A stretch of 64,000 nt of DNA from DATMER01 sp963741305. GTDB taxonomy: Bacteria > Acidobacteriota > Thermoanaerobaculia > Multivoradales > UBA5704. A program made the translations under genes and the position numbers. The DNA is taken from assembly GCA_963741305.1 (NCBI GenBank), contig CAVUHL010000003.1:4526001-4590000 (forward strand), read 5' to 3'. Positions 8,038 to 17,079 of the stretch are shown one piece after another (position 1 is the stretch's first letter; the number at the start of each line of letters is the position of its first letter). Below the pieces are notes generated by a model. That model worked only from the letters and a program-made list of their open reading frames with translations, was not told the DNA's origin and ran no database searches.

Positions 8038-9753
8038 ATGGATGCTCAAGCCCTGCAAGCGGGGCAGAGGCGCTACGACCCCGGGCTCCTGGCCCTGGCG
8101 GCGCTGCCTCTCCTCCTACTCGCCCTCGACTCCGACTGGATTTTCAGCGGCCCTCACCGCGATACCTGGATCTACTACGGCTACTTCGAGAACGGCGTCT
8201 CCTATCTGCGGGAGTTCCCGGAGCTGTACTACGGGTCGCGGCCCGCCGCGATCCTGCCGGGCTGGCTCCTCCACCATCTCCTGCCCTCGGTGCCGGCCAA
8301 CGTCCTGCTCCATCTGGCGGTGTACTGGAGCGCCATCCTCTCCTTCTACCTCGTCGCCAGAGACCTCTTCGGGGCTCGCGTTGCGCTGCTGGCCGGGCTG
8401 GCGCTGGGCTGCCATCCCTACTTCCTGCAGGCCGCCGGCTGGAACTACGTGGACGGCTTTGGCATCGCCTACTTCCTGATGACGCTGCTCCTCCTGACCC
8501 GGGCTACGGCGTCTCCGGTATCGCCGGCGTGGCGCCTTCACCTCCTGGGAGCGGGAGCGATGGCCACGGCCCTCCTGTCGACCAACGTCTTCTACGGCAT
8601 CTACCTGCCGCTGCTGGGGGGGTACTTCCTGATCCTCAACCGCCGGCGGGGACGCATCCCTTTCCTCTCGGCCCTCTCCTGGACGGGGGCCGGGGCCGCG
8701 GCCATGCTCACCCTGTTCGGCGCCATCCTCATGGCGGTGGGCGGCAGCTTCTTCTATCTGACCTCTTCGCTGGCATTCCTGGCGGGAACCGCCGGGGAAG
8801 CGAACCCGTTCCGCCTCCCCACGTACCGGTGGCTCACGCACGCGGTCTGGCTCGTCTTTCCGTCAGCCGCCCTGTTCGGCGGCGCCCTTCTCTTCCTGCT
8901 CGGGCCCTTGTGGAGGGACGGCGTCCGGCTCTGGTGCCAGGTCCAGCTCGGCATCCTGGCTCTCGTGGTCGCCTACTTCCAGGTCTACGGCGACACTGCC
9001 GTGGCACAGCACTTCTACTACGCGAGCCTCCTGCTGCCCGTGGCCTTCCTGGCTTTCGCCGGGCAGCTTGCGCCGCTGGTGGAGGAGCTTCCGGTCCGGC
9101 GGTTCAGCGCCCTGGCCGCGGCGGTGGCGGTCGTCCAGATCCTCCCGCTGCTCCTGCCGAGGATCAGGTCCCTCTCCTACGAGGATCCGCCCTTTGGCGC
9201 GCCGTCGCTCCTCGCCGGCCTTGCCGCGCTGGCGTCCGTGGCGCTGGCAAGATGGCGGACGGGCCGAGCCCTCGCCGTCGTCGCGGTCTTCTTCTGCCTG
9301 GCGGTTTCCCAACTGCTCGTCCGGCAGGGAGGGGGCATCTTCTGGCAGTTCGAGAACTATGGCGGGGATGGCCGCGGCCTCTACTCCCAGATGGACCACG
9401 CGGTGCGCGCCATCGACGCCTTCGATCCCTCGCGGGAGCTGCGCCTCTGGTACGACGACGGGGCGGAAGACGGGATCGTCTACGATGCCCTGGCCTCGGC
9501 CTTCCTGCTCTGCCCCCGCATGATCAACCTCGATTTTCCAGACCTGCCCGGCCCGCGGATGTGCGACGGCGTCGATCTGAAGCCCGGCGTGCAGATCGCC
9601 GTCCTCTCCGCTGATCCGTCGGCGTTCGAGAAGGCCGACAAGGCGCTCCGGGCGATCGGGCTCTCCGCCCGCCGTCTCAGGCGCGAGGAGATCCCCGGCC
9701 CTTCGCACGGTTTTGCGATCACCTACCTCCGCAGCGAGGCGGCAGCGCCGTGA
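8038..9753 (+). CDS. Large multi-pass membrane protein, GT-C glycosyltransferase-like
   Basis: The 571-residue protein has about eleven membrane helices after an early periplasmic-type loop containing GPHRDTWIYYGYFENG (about residues 38-53), an acidic loop after helix 1 as in GT-C enzymes, and a C-terminal soluble domain from about residue 445. I infer a polyprenyl-phosphate-sugar-dependent transferase; no substrate can be assigned. The ATG at 8038 follows the flippase-like gene by 20 bases, and its TGA overlaps the GTG start of the aminotransferase gene, so 7070-10871 is probably one operon. Confidence 0.7.
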   Translation: MDAQALQAGQRRYDPGLLALAALPLLLLALDSDWIFSGPHRDTWIYYGYFENGVSYLREFPELYYGSRPAAILPGWLLHHLLPSVPANVLLHLAVYWSAILSFYLVARDLFGARVALLAGLALGCHPYFLQAAGWNYVDGFGIAYFLMTLLLLTRATASPVSPAWRLHLLGAGAMATALLSTNVFYGIYLPLLGGYFLILNRRRGRIPFLSALSWTGAGAAAMLTLFGAILMAVGGSFFYLTSSLAFLAGTAGEANPFRLPTYRWLTHAVWLVFPSAALFGGALLFLLGPLWRDGVRLWCQVQLGILALVVAYFQVYGDTAVAQHFYYASLLLPVAFLAFAGQLAPLVEELPVRRFSALAAAVAVVQILPLLLPRIRSLSYEDPPFGAPSLLAGLAALASVALARWRTGRALAVVAVFFCLAVSQLLVRQGGGIFWQFENYGGDGRGLYSQMDHAVRAIDAFDPSRELRLWYDDGAEDGIVYDALASAFLLCPRMINLDFPDLPGPRMCDGVDLKPGVQIAVLSADPSAFEKADKALRAIGLSARRLRREEIPGPSHGFAITYLRSEAAAP

Positions 9754-10871
9754 CCCTGACCCCGATCCCATTCAACCGGCCGGAGCTCGCCGGCCGCGAG
9801 CTCGACTACGTGCGCGATGCCGTCGCCCGGGGGCATATCTCGGGAGATGGCTTCTACACCCGCGAATGCCAGAACCTCCTCTCCGGAATCCTGGGCGGGG
9901 CGCGCGTGCTGCTGACGACCTCCTGCACGCATGCCCTGGAGATGGCGGCGCTGCTGCTCGATATCCAGCCCGGGGACGAGTTCATCGTCCCGTCGTTCAC
10001 GTTCGTCTCCACGGCCAACGCCTTCGTCCTGCGGGGCGCGCAACCGGTCTTCGCCGACATCCGCCCCGACACGCTCAATTTGGACGAAGAGCGGCTCCCC
10101 GCCCTGATCACACCGCGGACACGGGCGATCCTGCCGGTCCACTATGCCGGCGTGGGCTGCGAGATGGATCGAATTCTGGAGACGGGCATCCCCGTGGTCG
10201 AGGACAATGCCCACGGCCTCTTCGCCTCCTGGCGCGGGCGCCCCCTGGGGACATTCGGAAGAATGAGCACGCTCAGCTTCCACGAGACCAAGAATGTCTT
10301 CTGCGGCGAAGCGGGCGCTCTGGTGATCAATGATCCCGGCCTCGCGGCGCGGGCAGAGATCCTGCGCGAGAAGGGCACCGACCGGAGCCGCTTCTTCCGC
10401 GGCGAGATCGACCGCTACACCTGGGTCGACGTGGGATCGAGCTATGTCCCCTCGGACCTCCTCGCCGCCTTCCTGCTGGCGCAGCTCGAAGCGAGGGAGG
10501 CGATCCAGGCGCAGCGTTGCCGGATCTGGGAGCGTTACCGGGACGAGCTCGCCGGCTGGGCCGCAGCCCGCGGCGCCCTCCTCCCGACCGTGCCAGCCCA
10601 CTGCCGGCAGCCCTGGCACCTCTTCCATCTCCTGCTTACGTCGCTGGAAGAGCGCCAGGCCCTGATCGCCAACCTCAAGGGGAAAGGCGTCCAGGCCGTC
10701 TTCCACTACCTCCCGCTCCATCTCTCGGAGATGGGCCGGAAGCTCGGAGGACGGCTTGGCGATTGTCCCGTGACGGAGAGCGTCAGCGACCGCCTCCTGC
10801 GCCTGCCCTGCTTCCCGGGTTTGACCGAGCCAGAGCAGGCGCGGGTGATCGAGGCGATGCTCGCCTTCTGA
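9750..10871 (+). CDS. DegT/DnrJ/StrS sugar aminotransferase, WecE/RffA-like
   Basis: This 373-residue PLP enzyme has the WecE-type signatures: TTSCTHALEM for PLP phosphate binding (56-65), VEDNAHG with D152 to pair with the PLP nitrogen, and SFHETKN with K181 as the Schiff-base lysine. WecE converts dTDP-4-keto-6-deoxyglucose to dTDP-4-amino-4,6-dideoxygalactose for surface-glycan synthesis. A related nucleotide-sugar transamination is expected here. The GTG start overlaps the TGA of the upstream GT-C gene (GTGA), which indicates translational coupling. The glycosyltransferase, methyltransferase and WbqC genes nearby support an amino-sugar glycan pathway. Confidence 0.88.
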   Translation: MTLTPIPFNRPELAGRELDYVRDAVARGHISGDGFYTRECQNLLSGILGGARVLLTTSCTHALEMAALLLDIQPGDEFIVPSFTFVSTANAFVLRGAQPVFADIRPDTLNLDEERLPALITPRTRAILPVHYAGVGCEMDRILETGIPVVEDNAHGLFASWRGRPLGTFGRMSTLSFHETKNVFCGEAGALVINDPGLAARAEILREKGTDRSRFFRGEIDRYTWVDVGSSYVPSDLLAAFLLAQLEAREAIQAQRCRIWERYRDELAGWAAARGALLPTVPAHCRQPWHLFHLLLTSLEERQALIANLKGKGVQAVFHYLPLHLSEMGRKLGGRLGDCPVTESVSDRLLRLPCFPGLTEPEQARVIEAMLAF

Positions 10872-10873
10872 AG

Positions 10874-11773
10874 CTACTCGACGACGATCGTCGGCGCGGG
10901 CAGCGGGTCCGAAAAGTTATTGCCTGCGATGCGGTTGTTTCCGGCCGTATCGATCGTGCCGTTGACGATGTCGACGCCCGTGTCGTTGTTGAAGATGTCG
11001 TTGTCGGAGAGCCGGGTGAACGAGCCAGCGACGGAGGCATTGATACCGGTAAAGTTGAACGACACCTGGCAGGTGGTCAGCGCGATGCGGGTGCTTGCGG
11101 AATTGGCGAGGGCCCCGTTCGTGCCATTGCCGGAGATCACCGAGTTGCTCGCGTTGATCCGGCTGTTGGTGCTCCCCTCGATCCCGTTGGTGGTATTACC
11201 CACGATACTCGTATTCTCAAGCGTGACGCGAGCCAGGCCGCCGGTGGCGCTGGCGAAAACGCCGACGCCGCACTTGGTGATGTGGGAGTTCTTGACGAAC
11301 ACATCGCCGCCGGTGACGCCCAGAGCCACGGAGATACCGCGGGTAGTGAAGCCGCTGATGGTGACGTTGTCGAGGACCAGGCTCTTGCCCACGAGGAAGC
11401 GCACGCCGCTGAGGCCGTTTCCGGCGCCGTTGATCGAAAGGTTGCGCAGGACGACACGGTCGGTGGTGGCGGCGTTGACGGTGACGCCGTTGGTAAGGGA
11501 AGCCAGGATGCCCGCGAGCGTGCCGTCACCGTTGATGGTGATGGACTTGGTGATGGTGACCGCGCCGAAGCCGCCCGGATCGAGGGCGGAGATCTCACCA
11601 CCGGCCGCGGTCTTCGAGATCGCTCCCGCAAAGGTCTTGCAGGGGGCGGTGCGGCTGCACGGGTTGACATCGTCACCGACGCCGGAGACCCAGGTGCGGG
11701 TGGCCTGGGCATTGGCGGCCGGGGCCGCGAGGACGAGGACGGCGAGCACAAAGGCGACGCTGAGCAGCTTCAT
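10874..11773 (-). CDS. Secreted right-handed beta-helix protein, copy 1
   Basis: The 299-residue protein starts with a signal peptide (cleavage after ANA, about residue 22). A Cys-containing N-cap (NPCSRTAPCKTFAGAI) follows, and then solenoid-like repeats with the N/S/G-rich turns of parallel beta-helices (VVLRNLSING, LVLDNVTISG, VTLENTSIVGN, ASNSVISGNG). Such folds bind or cleave polysaccharides, but no catalytic triad can be assigned. A ribosome site AGGAGAA precedes the ATG. A close paralogue lies immediately upstream at 11853-12746, so this is a tandem duplication. The function may be surface or glycan binding; this is inferred. Confidence 0.85.
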   Translation of the reverse strand: MKLLSVAFVLAVLVLAAPAANAQATRTWVSGVGDDVNPCSRTAPCKTFAGAISKTAAGGEISALDPGGFGAVTITKSITINGDGTLAGILASLTNGVTVNAATTDRVVLRNLSINGAGNGLSGVRFLVGKSLVLDNVTISGFTTRGISVALGVTGGDVFVKNSHITKCGVGVFASATGGLARVTLENTSIVGNTTNGIEGSTNSRINASNSVISGNGTNGALANSASTRIALTTCQVSFNFTGINASVAGSFTRLSDNDIFNNDTGVDIVNGTIDTAGNNRIAGNNFSDPLPAPTIVVE

Positions 11774-11852
11774 GAAAGATTCTCCTATGAGAAGAGGGCC
11801 CGCCCGGCCTTACGTGCCCGGGCAGGCATTAGGTACGGATTGGAGCAACTGC

Positions 11853-12746
11853 TTACTCGATCGTGATCGTCGGCGCGGGCAGCGGGTCCGAGAAGTTATT
11901 GCCGGCGATGCGGTTGTTTCCGGCCGTCTCGATCGCGCCGCCGACGATGTCGACGCCCGTGTCGTTGTTGAAGATGTCGTTGTCGGAGAGCCGGGTGATC
12001 GAGCCAGCGACGGAGGCATTGATACCGGTAACGCTGAACGACACCTGGCAGGTGGTCAGGGCGATGCGGGTGCTTGCGGAATTGGCAAGGACACCGTTCG
12101 TGCCATTGCCGGAGATGACCGAATTGCTGGCGTTGATCCGGCTGTTGGCCCCCCCCTCGATCCCGTTGGTGGTATTACCCACGATACTCGTATTCTCAAG
12201 CGTGACACGAGCCAGACCGACAGTGGTGCTGGCGAAGACGCCGACGCCGCTCTTGGTGATGTGGGAGTTCTTGACGAACACGTCGCCGGCGGCGCCCAGA
12301 GCCACGGAGATACCGCGGGTGGTGAAGCCGCTGATGGTGACGTTGTCGAGGACCACGCTCTTGCCGGCGAGGAAGCGCACGCCGCTGATGCCGTTGCCGG
12401 CTCCGTTGATCGAAAGGTTGCGCAGGACGACTCTGTCGGCGGCGCCAGCGTTGATGGTGATGCCGTTAACGAGAGAAGCCAGGACGCCCGCGAGCGTGCC
12501 GTCGCCGTTGATGGTGATCGACTTGGTGATGGTGACCGCGCCGAAGCCGCCCGGATCGAGGGCGGAGATCTCACCGCCGGCCGAGGTCTTCGAGAGGGCT
12601 CCCGCAAAGGTCTTGCAGGGGGCGGTGCGGCTGCACGGGTTGGCATCGTTGCCGACGCCGGATACCCAGGTGCGAGTCTGCGCGTTGGCGGCTGACGCAA
12701 TCAGGATGAGGGCGGCAAGCACAAAAGCGACGTTGGACAGTTTCAT
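11853..12746 (-). CDS. Secreted right-handed beta-helix protein, copy 2
   Basis: The 297-residue protein aligns end to end with the copy at 10874-11773, and most residues are identical by eye, including the cysteines of PCSRTAPCKTF. The signal peptide is the least similar part, while the solenoid core is nearly unchanged. The paralogues are separated by 79 bases and each has its own ribosome site (AGGAGGA here). High identity at the DNA level suggests recent duplication or gene conversion. Sites that differ, such as SFNFTG against SFSVTG near residue 240, would be the place to look for divergence in ligand binding. Confidence 0.85.
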   Translation of the reverse strand: MKLSNVAFVLAALILIASAANAQTRTWVSGVGNDANPCSRTAPCKTFAGALSKTSAGGEISALDPGGFGAVTITKSITINGDGTLAGVLASLVNGITINAGAADRVVLRNLSINGAGNGISGVRFLAGKSVVLDNVTISGFTTRGISVALGAAGDVFVKNSHITKSGVGVFASTTVGLARVTLENTSIVGNTTNGIEGGANSRINASNSVISGNGTNGVLANSASTRIALTTCQVSFSVTGINASVAGSITRLSDNDIFNNDTGVDIVGGAIETAGNNRIAGNNFSDPLPAPTITIE

Positions 12747-12868
12747 GGGTAGTTTCCTCCTCTAGGTCAAGTGGAGCATAATTTGTAGACCGGCAAGATA
12801 GGCGTCCGAGGGATCGCCATCGTTACAAACTTGAGGAAACCGTCTCTAAGTCTAGCACGGCATGGCCA

Positions 12869-13489
12869 TCAGGTCTTTCGTGAGCGCAGCATGAAGTGGC
12901 TGTAGGGGACGGTCAGCAGATCCGTGACCAGCCTCTCCTCGATCTCGGAGAAGCTCGCCGCCAGGAGAGCCCGGTAGCCCTCGGGCGTCCGCACACGGCG
13001 GCCCCGGTCGCGCGAAATGAGGAAACGGGCGATCCGGGACTGGCCGGAGTGGAAGACCGGATCCGAGGTGACGAGGCAGCCTCCCTCCCGCAGATGGCTG
13101 TGGGCGTCGCGGATCAGTCGGCCGGCATCGGAGTCGCTCAAATGATGCAGGACTCCCTTGGCCACCACGAGGTCGAAGCCCTCCGTGAAGGGCGGCTGTT
13201 CTCCGACTTTGGCCTGGAAGAACCGGCCCCGGCTCCCATAGCGCCGCTCGGCCTCGGCGATGTAGCGCGGGTTCAAGTCATAGCCGGCGTAATCCACGTC
13301 CGGGGGCAGGTCGTCGAGCAGCGAGCCCGTGCCGCAGCCGATGTCGAGGATCCTCGCTCCAGGAGACGGGCGCAGGAACTCCCCGACGAAACGCCGGCGG
13401 GCGGCCCGCGCCCCGAGTACCCGCTGAAATCTTTCGTACACCCCCGCCCGCTCCATGAGCCGGTAGAGCCCCCTCGAGGCCTGATCCAT
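12869..13489 (-). CDS. SAM-dependent methyltransferase (class I)
   Basis: The 206-residue protein carries motif I ILDIGCGTGSLL (residues 47-58), an acidic residue at the next strand (YDLNPRYI) and motif IV-like FDLVVAKGVLHHL, as in type-11 methyltransferases. Its ATG overlaps the TGA of the upstream GT2 gene (TGATG). It is the last of a three-gene minus-strand operon with a GT2 glycosyltransferase and WbqC, so a role in methylating a glycan or lipid-linked sugar is likely. The substrate cannot be read from the sequence. Confidence 0.85.
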   Translation of the reverse strand: MDQASRGLYRLMERAGVYERFQRVLGARAARRRFVGEFLRPSPGARILDIGCGTGSLLDDLPPDVDYAGYDLNPRYIAEAERRYGSRGRFFQAKVGEQPPFTEGFDLVVAKGVLHHLSDSDAGRLIRDAHSHLREGGCLVTSDPVFHSGQSRIARFLISRDRGRRVRTPEGYRALLAASFSEIEERLVTDLLTVPYSHFMLRSRKT

Positions 13490-14427
13490 CAGCGGGGCTC
13501 CTTGGCCTCGGGGCCCCCCAACCGGCGGCGGACGAGGTAGGTTGGCCGGTTCTCGCTGCTCTCGATGATGCGCAAGAGGTACTCGCCCACCACGCCCAGG
13601 CTGACGAGGAGCAGGCCGCCGATCAGCAGCAAGGTTGCGAACAGCGAGGTCCAGCCCTGGACGTTCACGCTGTGGACGACCTTCCTGTAGATCACCACCC
13701 CCGCGAGAAGGAAGCTGAGCCCGGCGAAGGAGATCCCCACGGCGCCCACCAAGCGCAGCAGAAACGAGGAGTTGTTGAAGAGGAGGTTGCTGAACACGCG
13801 AAACAGCTTGCGCAGGGTGTAGCCGCTCCGGCCTTCCCGCCGGGCGACATGGCTCACCGGCACGCCGATCACGTCCTTGCTCACATGGAACATCAGGGCC
13901 GGGAGGAAGGGGTGCGGCGTCCGGATCGAGAGGACGCCGTCCACCACCGTGCGGCCGAGGAGGCGGAACGAGCTGAGCTGGATGCCGCGCGGCTTGCCGA
14001 TGAGGATCCGGTCGAAGTAGCCCTTGATCCGGCTGGTCAGGCGCTTGAAGGGGCTGTGCTGCTTGCGTTCGAACTGGCCGATGACGATGTCGCGGTCGGC
14101 GTGCGCCAGCAGCTTGGGGATGTCGCGCGGATCGTGCTGCAGGTCGTCATCCAGGGTGACGACCACCTCGCCATGGGCCTCGCGCAAACCGCAGAGGGTC
14201 GCCGCCTGCTGTCCGAAGTTGCGCGTCAACTGGACCGCCATCACCCGTTCCCGCTCCCCTGCCAACCGCACGAGAGTCGGCCAGATCCGGGGATCGGGCG
14301 AGCGGTCGTCGACGAAGATGATCTCGTAGTCGTCCTCGGGACGGGCCCGGAACACAGCCTCTATGCTGTCTGCGAGCTCCTCAAGGACCGGGCTGTCATA
14401 GACGGGGATTACGATCGAGACGCGCAT
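13489..14427 (-). CDS. GT2 glycosyltransferase with two C-terminal membrane helices, ArnC/DPM1-like
   Basis: The 312-residue protein has a GT-A fold with FVDDRSPD and TLDDDLQHDP for nucleotide-sugar and metal binding near residues 38 and 93. An amphipathic segment and two membrane helices follow (about 225-255 and 265-290), ending in a basic tail. This is the layout of polyprenyl-phosphate glycosyltransferases such as ArnC or GtrB, which load a sugar onto undecaprenyl phosphate on the cytoplasmic face. The GT-C proteins in the neighbourhood would use such a donor. The start overlaps the end of the WbqC gene by 19 bases. Confidence 0.88.
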   Translation of the reverse strand: MRVSIVIPVYDSPVLEELADSIEAVFRARPEDDYEIIFVDDRSPDPRIWPTLVRLAGERERVMAVQLTRNFGQQAATLCGLREAHGEVVVTLDDDLQHDPRDIPKLLAHADRDIVIGQFERKQHSPFKRLTSRIKGYFDRILIGKPRGIQLSSFRLLGRTVVDGVLSIRTPHPFLPALMFHVSKDVIGVPVSHVARREGRSGYTLRKLFRVFSNLLFNNSSFLLRLVGAVGISFAGLSFLLAGVVIYRKVVHSVNVQGWTSLFATLLLIGGLLLVSLGVVGEYLLRIIESSENRPTYLVRRRLGGPEAKEPR

Positions 14428-15131
14428 GCCCCCGCCGTGCTGTGCAGATAGCTCCGGGCCCCCAGCGGCCCTTCATTGAGCAGCAGGTCCAGGATGCTCA
14501 CCTCGTGGACGAACGGGGGGGTGAAGAGCTGCCGGTGCTCCGGGTAGCCGGAGTAGTCCATCCAGCGCACGGCGATGCCCTTGCCGGCGAACCGGTCCTC
14601 CTCCAGGTACTCCCGGGCCGCCGGTCCCGAGAGGTACTCTCCGGCTCCGGCCTGCTGGCAGAGGCCGACCAGTCGATCGACTCGGTCGCCGCTCAGTTGG
14701 TAGTCCATGGAGCGTGTGATGCGGGTATCGATCCCTAGAAGCTCGCAGATTGCCCGCAGGAACATTTCGTTGACACGGCTCAGGAGCGGCTCGATGGAGG
14801 CGCTCTCGTACAGAGCGGCGAGGACCGGCGCTAGCTCCGGAAAACAGGGCGCACGAGCGTAGTGGGCCTGGATGGATTTCCAGTGCTTGGCCGCCCAGCG
14901 CGGATCCCCGATCTCCACCTCCCGGATCGGCTGTCCAAAGCGGCCCGTCTGGCGCACCGGGATCGTCATCCAGGCTGTTCCGGCCTGTGTTTTGATGCGG
15001 TTGCGGTTTCGCCAATCGTTCTTGCTGTACTGGACGTCGTCGTAGAGGATGAACTCGTCCACGGAGCCGATGATGTCAAAGTACCCCTTCCAGGGGACGT
15101 AGGACGACTGGAGGATGGCGACGCGTTTCAT
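14409..15131 (-). CDS. WbqC-family protein
   Basis: The 240-residue protein has the WbqC signatures ILQSSYVPWKGYFD at the N-terminus and FILYDDVQYSKNDWRNRNRI at residues 27-46, with conserved aromatic and acidic residues. WbqC-like genes sit in O-antigen and other glycan clusters. The biochemical role is not settled, but links to amino-sugar acylation or biosynthesis have been proposed. It heads the operon WbqC-GT2-methyltransferase and is divergent from the sulfotransferase, with 52 bases between the two starts. Confidence 0.85.
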   Translation of the reverse strand: MKRVAILQSSYVPWKGYFDIIGSVDEFILYDDVQYSKNDWRNRNRIKTQAGTAWMTIPVRQTGRFGQPIREVEIGDPRWAAKHWKSIQAHYARAPCFPELAPVLAALYESASIEPLLSRVNEMFLRAICELLGIDTRITRSMDYQLSGDRVDRLVGLCQQAGAGEYLSGPAAREYLEEDRFAGKGIAVRWMDYSGYPEHRQLFTPPFVHEVSILDLLLNEGPLGARSYLHSTAGACASRS

Positions 15132-15183
15132 CCGGATGGTTCACGGATTCTAGCGCAAATCTGCTACCGTCCTGGCGCGCCCC

Positions 15184-16224
15184 ATGGATGGCTTCCCCCT
15201 CTTCCTCACTGGCATGCAGCGCTCGGGGACGACGCTGCTCGAAAAACTGCTCGGCCTCCTCTCCCAGCCGTTCCCTCTGCTCTTCGTCGAGGCGAAGAGG
15301 GATTTTCTGCGCGGGCTCGGGCGGAGCGGCGTCCGTTATCCCCTGGGGCACCTCTTTCTGGAGGACGGCTACCGGCCGGAGGACTTCCACCGGCATCTGG
15401 AAGAGCTGCGGTTCGACGGCGCCCGCCTGCAACGGATCTTCGAGGAGATGCAGGGCTTCTCCGGTCAGTACACGCGCGTCGACCCGGCTGCGATCCCGCG
15501 GCTTCCTCCCCGCGGCTTCGCCGAGCTCCTCACCAGCCTCTACCGCGCTCTCTCCACGGCAGGCAGCAAGGAGACGATCTGCGAGGAGTTCCTGCCCTAT
15601 TTCCTCGATCAGGGCTGGCGGTGCGCGCTCATCCTCCGCGATCCTCGGGATGTAGTGGCCTCGCTCAACCATGGGCGGGGTCCCGAGTACGGGGGCCGCC
15701 TCAAGCCGACGGTCTTCAACGTCCGCAACTGGCGAAAGAGCGTCGCCTATGCCCTCCATCTTGAGGGTACCCCGGGGTTCCTCTGGCTGAGGTACGAGGA
15801 TCTCGTCGCCGATCCCGGGGCAGTCCTGCAGGCTTTCGGGCTCGGCAATTTCGAGACCGGCGAGATCCGGGGTTGGACCGGCAACTCCTCGCATGGCGAG
15901 CGCTTGGGGGTGAGCGCCGCGTCCGTCGGCGCCTACCGGAAGGTTCTCTCCCCTGAGGTCATCCGCTTCATCGAGGCCGCCTGCCTGCCGGAGATGCGGC
16001 TCCTCGGCTATCCGGTGAGCCTGGATGTGGAAGAGGCACCCGGCGTCCTCCGCGATTTCAAGGAGCCTTACGAGATCACGCGCGAAGGCATGGAGAGCGA
16101 TATCACCAGCGAGGATGAGGTGCGGCGCCTGGAGCTTCTCGGCGAGGATGATCCCGATACCGCGACGCGCCCCTGGTTCCTGTTCGAGCGCGCTCACGCC
16201 CGCCTGCGGAAGGCCTTGCCATGA
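15184..16224 (+). CDS. PAPS-dependent sulfotransferase family protein
   Basis: The 346-residue protein begins with a phosphosulfate-binding loop, FLTGMQRSGTTLLEKLL (residues 6-22), and has a 3'-phosphate motif LILRDPRDVVASLNH near residues 153-167, both hallmarks of the sulfotransferase family. It would transfer sulfate from PAPS to a hydroxyl, plausibly on the cell-surface glycan made by the neighbouring genes. The end overlaps the next gene as ATGA, so the two are translationally coupled. A sulfatase-like gene far away at 51.7 kb need not be related. Confidence 0.85.
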   Translation: MDGFPLFLTGMQRSGTTLLEKLLGLLSQPFPLLFVEAKRDFLRGLGRSGVRYPLGHLFLEDGYRPEDFHRHLEELRFDGARLQRIFEEMQGFSGQYTRVDPAAIPRLPPRGFAELLTSLYRALSTAGSKETICEEFLPYFLDQGWRCALILRDPRDVVASLNHGRGPEYGGRLKPTVFNVRNWRKSVAYALHLEGTPGFLWLRYEDLVADPGAVLQAFGLGNFETGEIRGWTGNSSHGERLGVSAASVGAYRKVLSPEVIRFIEAACLPEMRLLGYPVSLDVEEAPGVLRDFKEPYEITREGMESDITSEDEVRRLELLGEDDPDTATRPWFLFERAHARLRKALP

Positions 16225-17036
16225 CCGTCTTCGCACCCCGGGCCTGCGCCATCCTCCACGGTCTCCTGCGCGAGGAGGAGCGGCCGTTCCTGATCCCGGC
16301 CAACATCTGTTCCGTCGTTCCGGACACTTTCCGGGAGGCGGGGCACGCCTTCGAGCTGGTCGACATCGAGGAGACCACGCTGGAGATCGACCCGGAGGCC
16401 TGCCTCGACCGCGTCCGGCGGGAGCCGGTCGGCGGGCTCCTGTTCGTCCGGCCTTACGGTCGGGATCGGAACGTGGACGCCTTCTTCCGCGCGTTCAAGG
16501 AACTGCAGCCGGACATGCTCCTGATCGACGACAAGTGCCTCTGCCCCCCGGATTGCGAGGGCCTCGGGATCTCGCCGTGGGCAGATGCGACCCTGTTCAG
16601 CACGGGATACGCCAAGCACGTGGATCTGGGGTACGGCGGGTTCGCTCACCTTGGGGAACGCCGGCTCTACCTCCCGGTTCCGGAAGTCGCCTGGGAGGAG
16701 CACCACCGCCGGATCGAGGAGGAGCTGCTCCGGGCCGACGAGCACAAGGCGCGGCTCAACGCGATCTACTCCGCCGTGCTGCCGAGGGAGATCCAGCTAG
16801 ATCCCGGGTTCCAGTCCTGGCGCTTCAACGTGCGGGTACCGGAGCCGGACCGGCTCGTGGAGAGCCTGTTCGCGGCGGGGCTGTTCGCCAGCCGGCACTA
16901 CGCTCCACTCGGGGAATCTTTCGGGGTCGCCGAGCGGCTGCACGGCGAGGTGGTGAACCTGTTCAACGACCGGTATTTCGACGAGGATCGGGCAGAGCGC
17001 GCCGCGCGGCTCGTGCTCCGGCATCTGGCGGGTTGA
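16221..17036 (+). CDS. Short DegT-like (fold-type I) PLP-enzyme-like protein
   Basis: The 271-residue protein is about 100 residues shorter than DegT/StrS aminotransferases, but key elements are visible: FLIPANICSVVPDTF resembles the PSFTFVST strand, LLIDDKCLCPP (D103/D104) the PLP-nitrogen aspartate region, and LFSTGYAKHVDLGYGGF the Schiff-base segment, with K132 as candidate lysine. The usual N-terminal Ser/Thr phosphate-binding loop is not obvious, so activity is uncertain. Translational coupling to the sulfotransferase suggests a shared substrate pathway. A non-catalytic homologue is possible. Confidence 0.6.
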   Translation: MTVFAPRACAILHGLLREEERPFLIPANICSVVPDTFREAGHAFELVDIEETTLEIDPEACLDRVRREPVGGLLFVRPYGRDRNVDAFFRAFKELQPDMLLIDDKCLCPPDCEGLGISPWADATLFSTGYAKHVDLGYGGFAHLGERRLYLPVPEVAWEEHHRRIEEELLRADEHKARLNAIYSAVLPREIQLDPGFQSWRFNVRVPEPDRLVESLFAAGLFASRHYAPLGESFGVAERLHGEVVNLFNDRYFDEDRAERAARLVLRHLAG

Positions 17037-17079
17037 ACGTGGAGACCCGGCGTGCACCGGGTCTCCCGCTCAGGGTACG

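Noticed and set aside
10517..12765. Long plus-strand open frames across the tandem beta-helix genes
   Set aside because: They are antisense to two genes with signal peptides, ribosome sites and conserved repeats, and they repeat each other only because the genes do.
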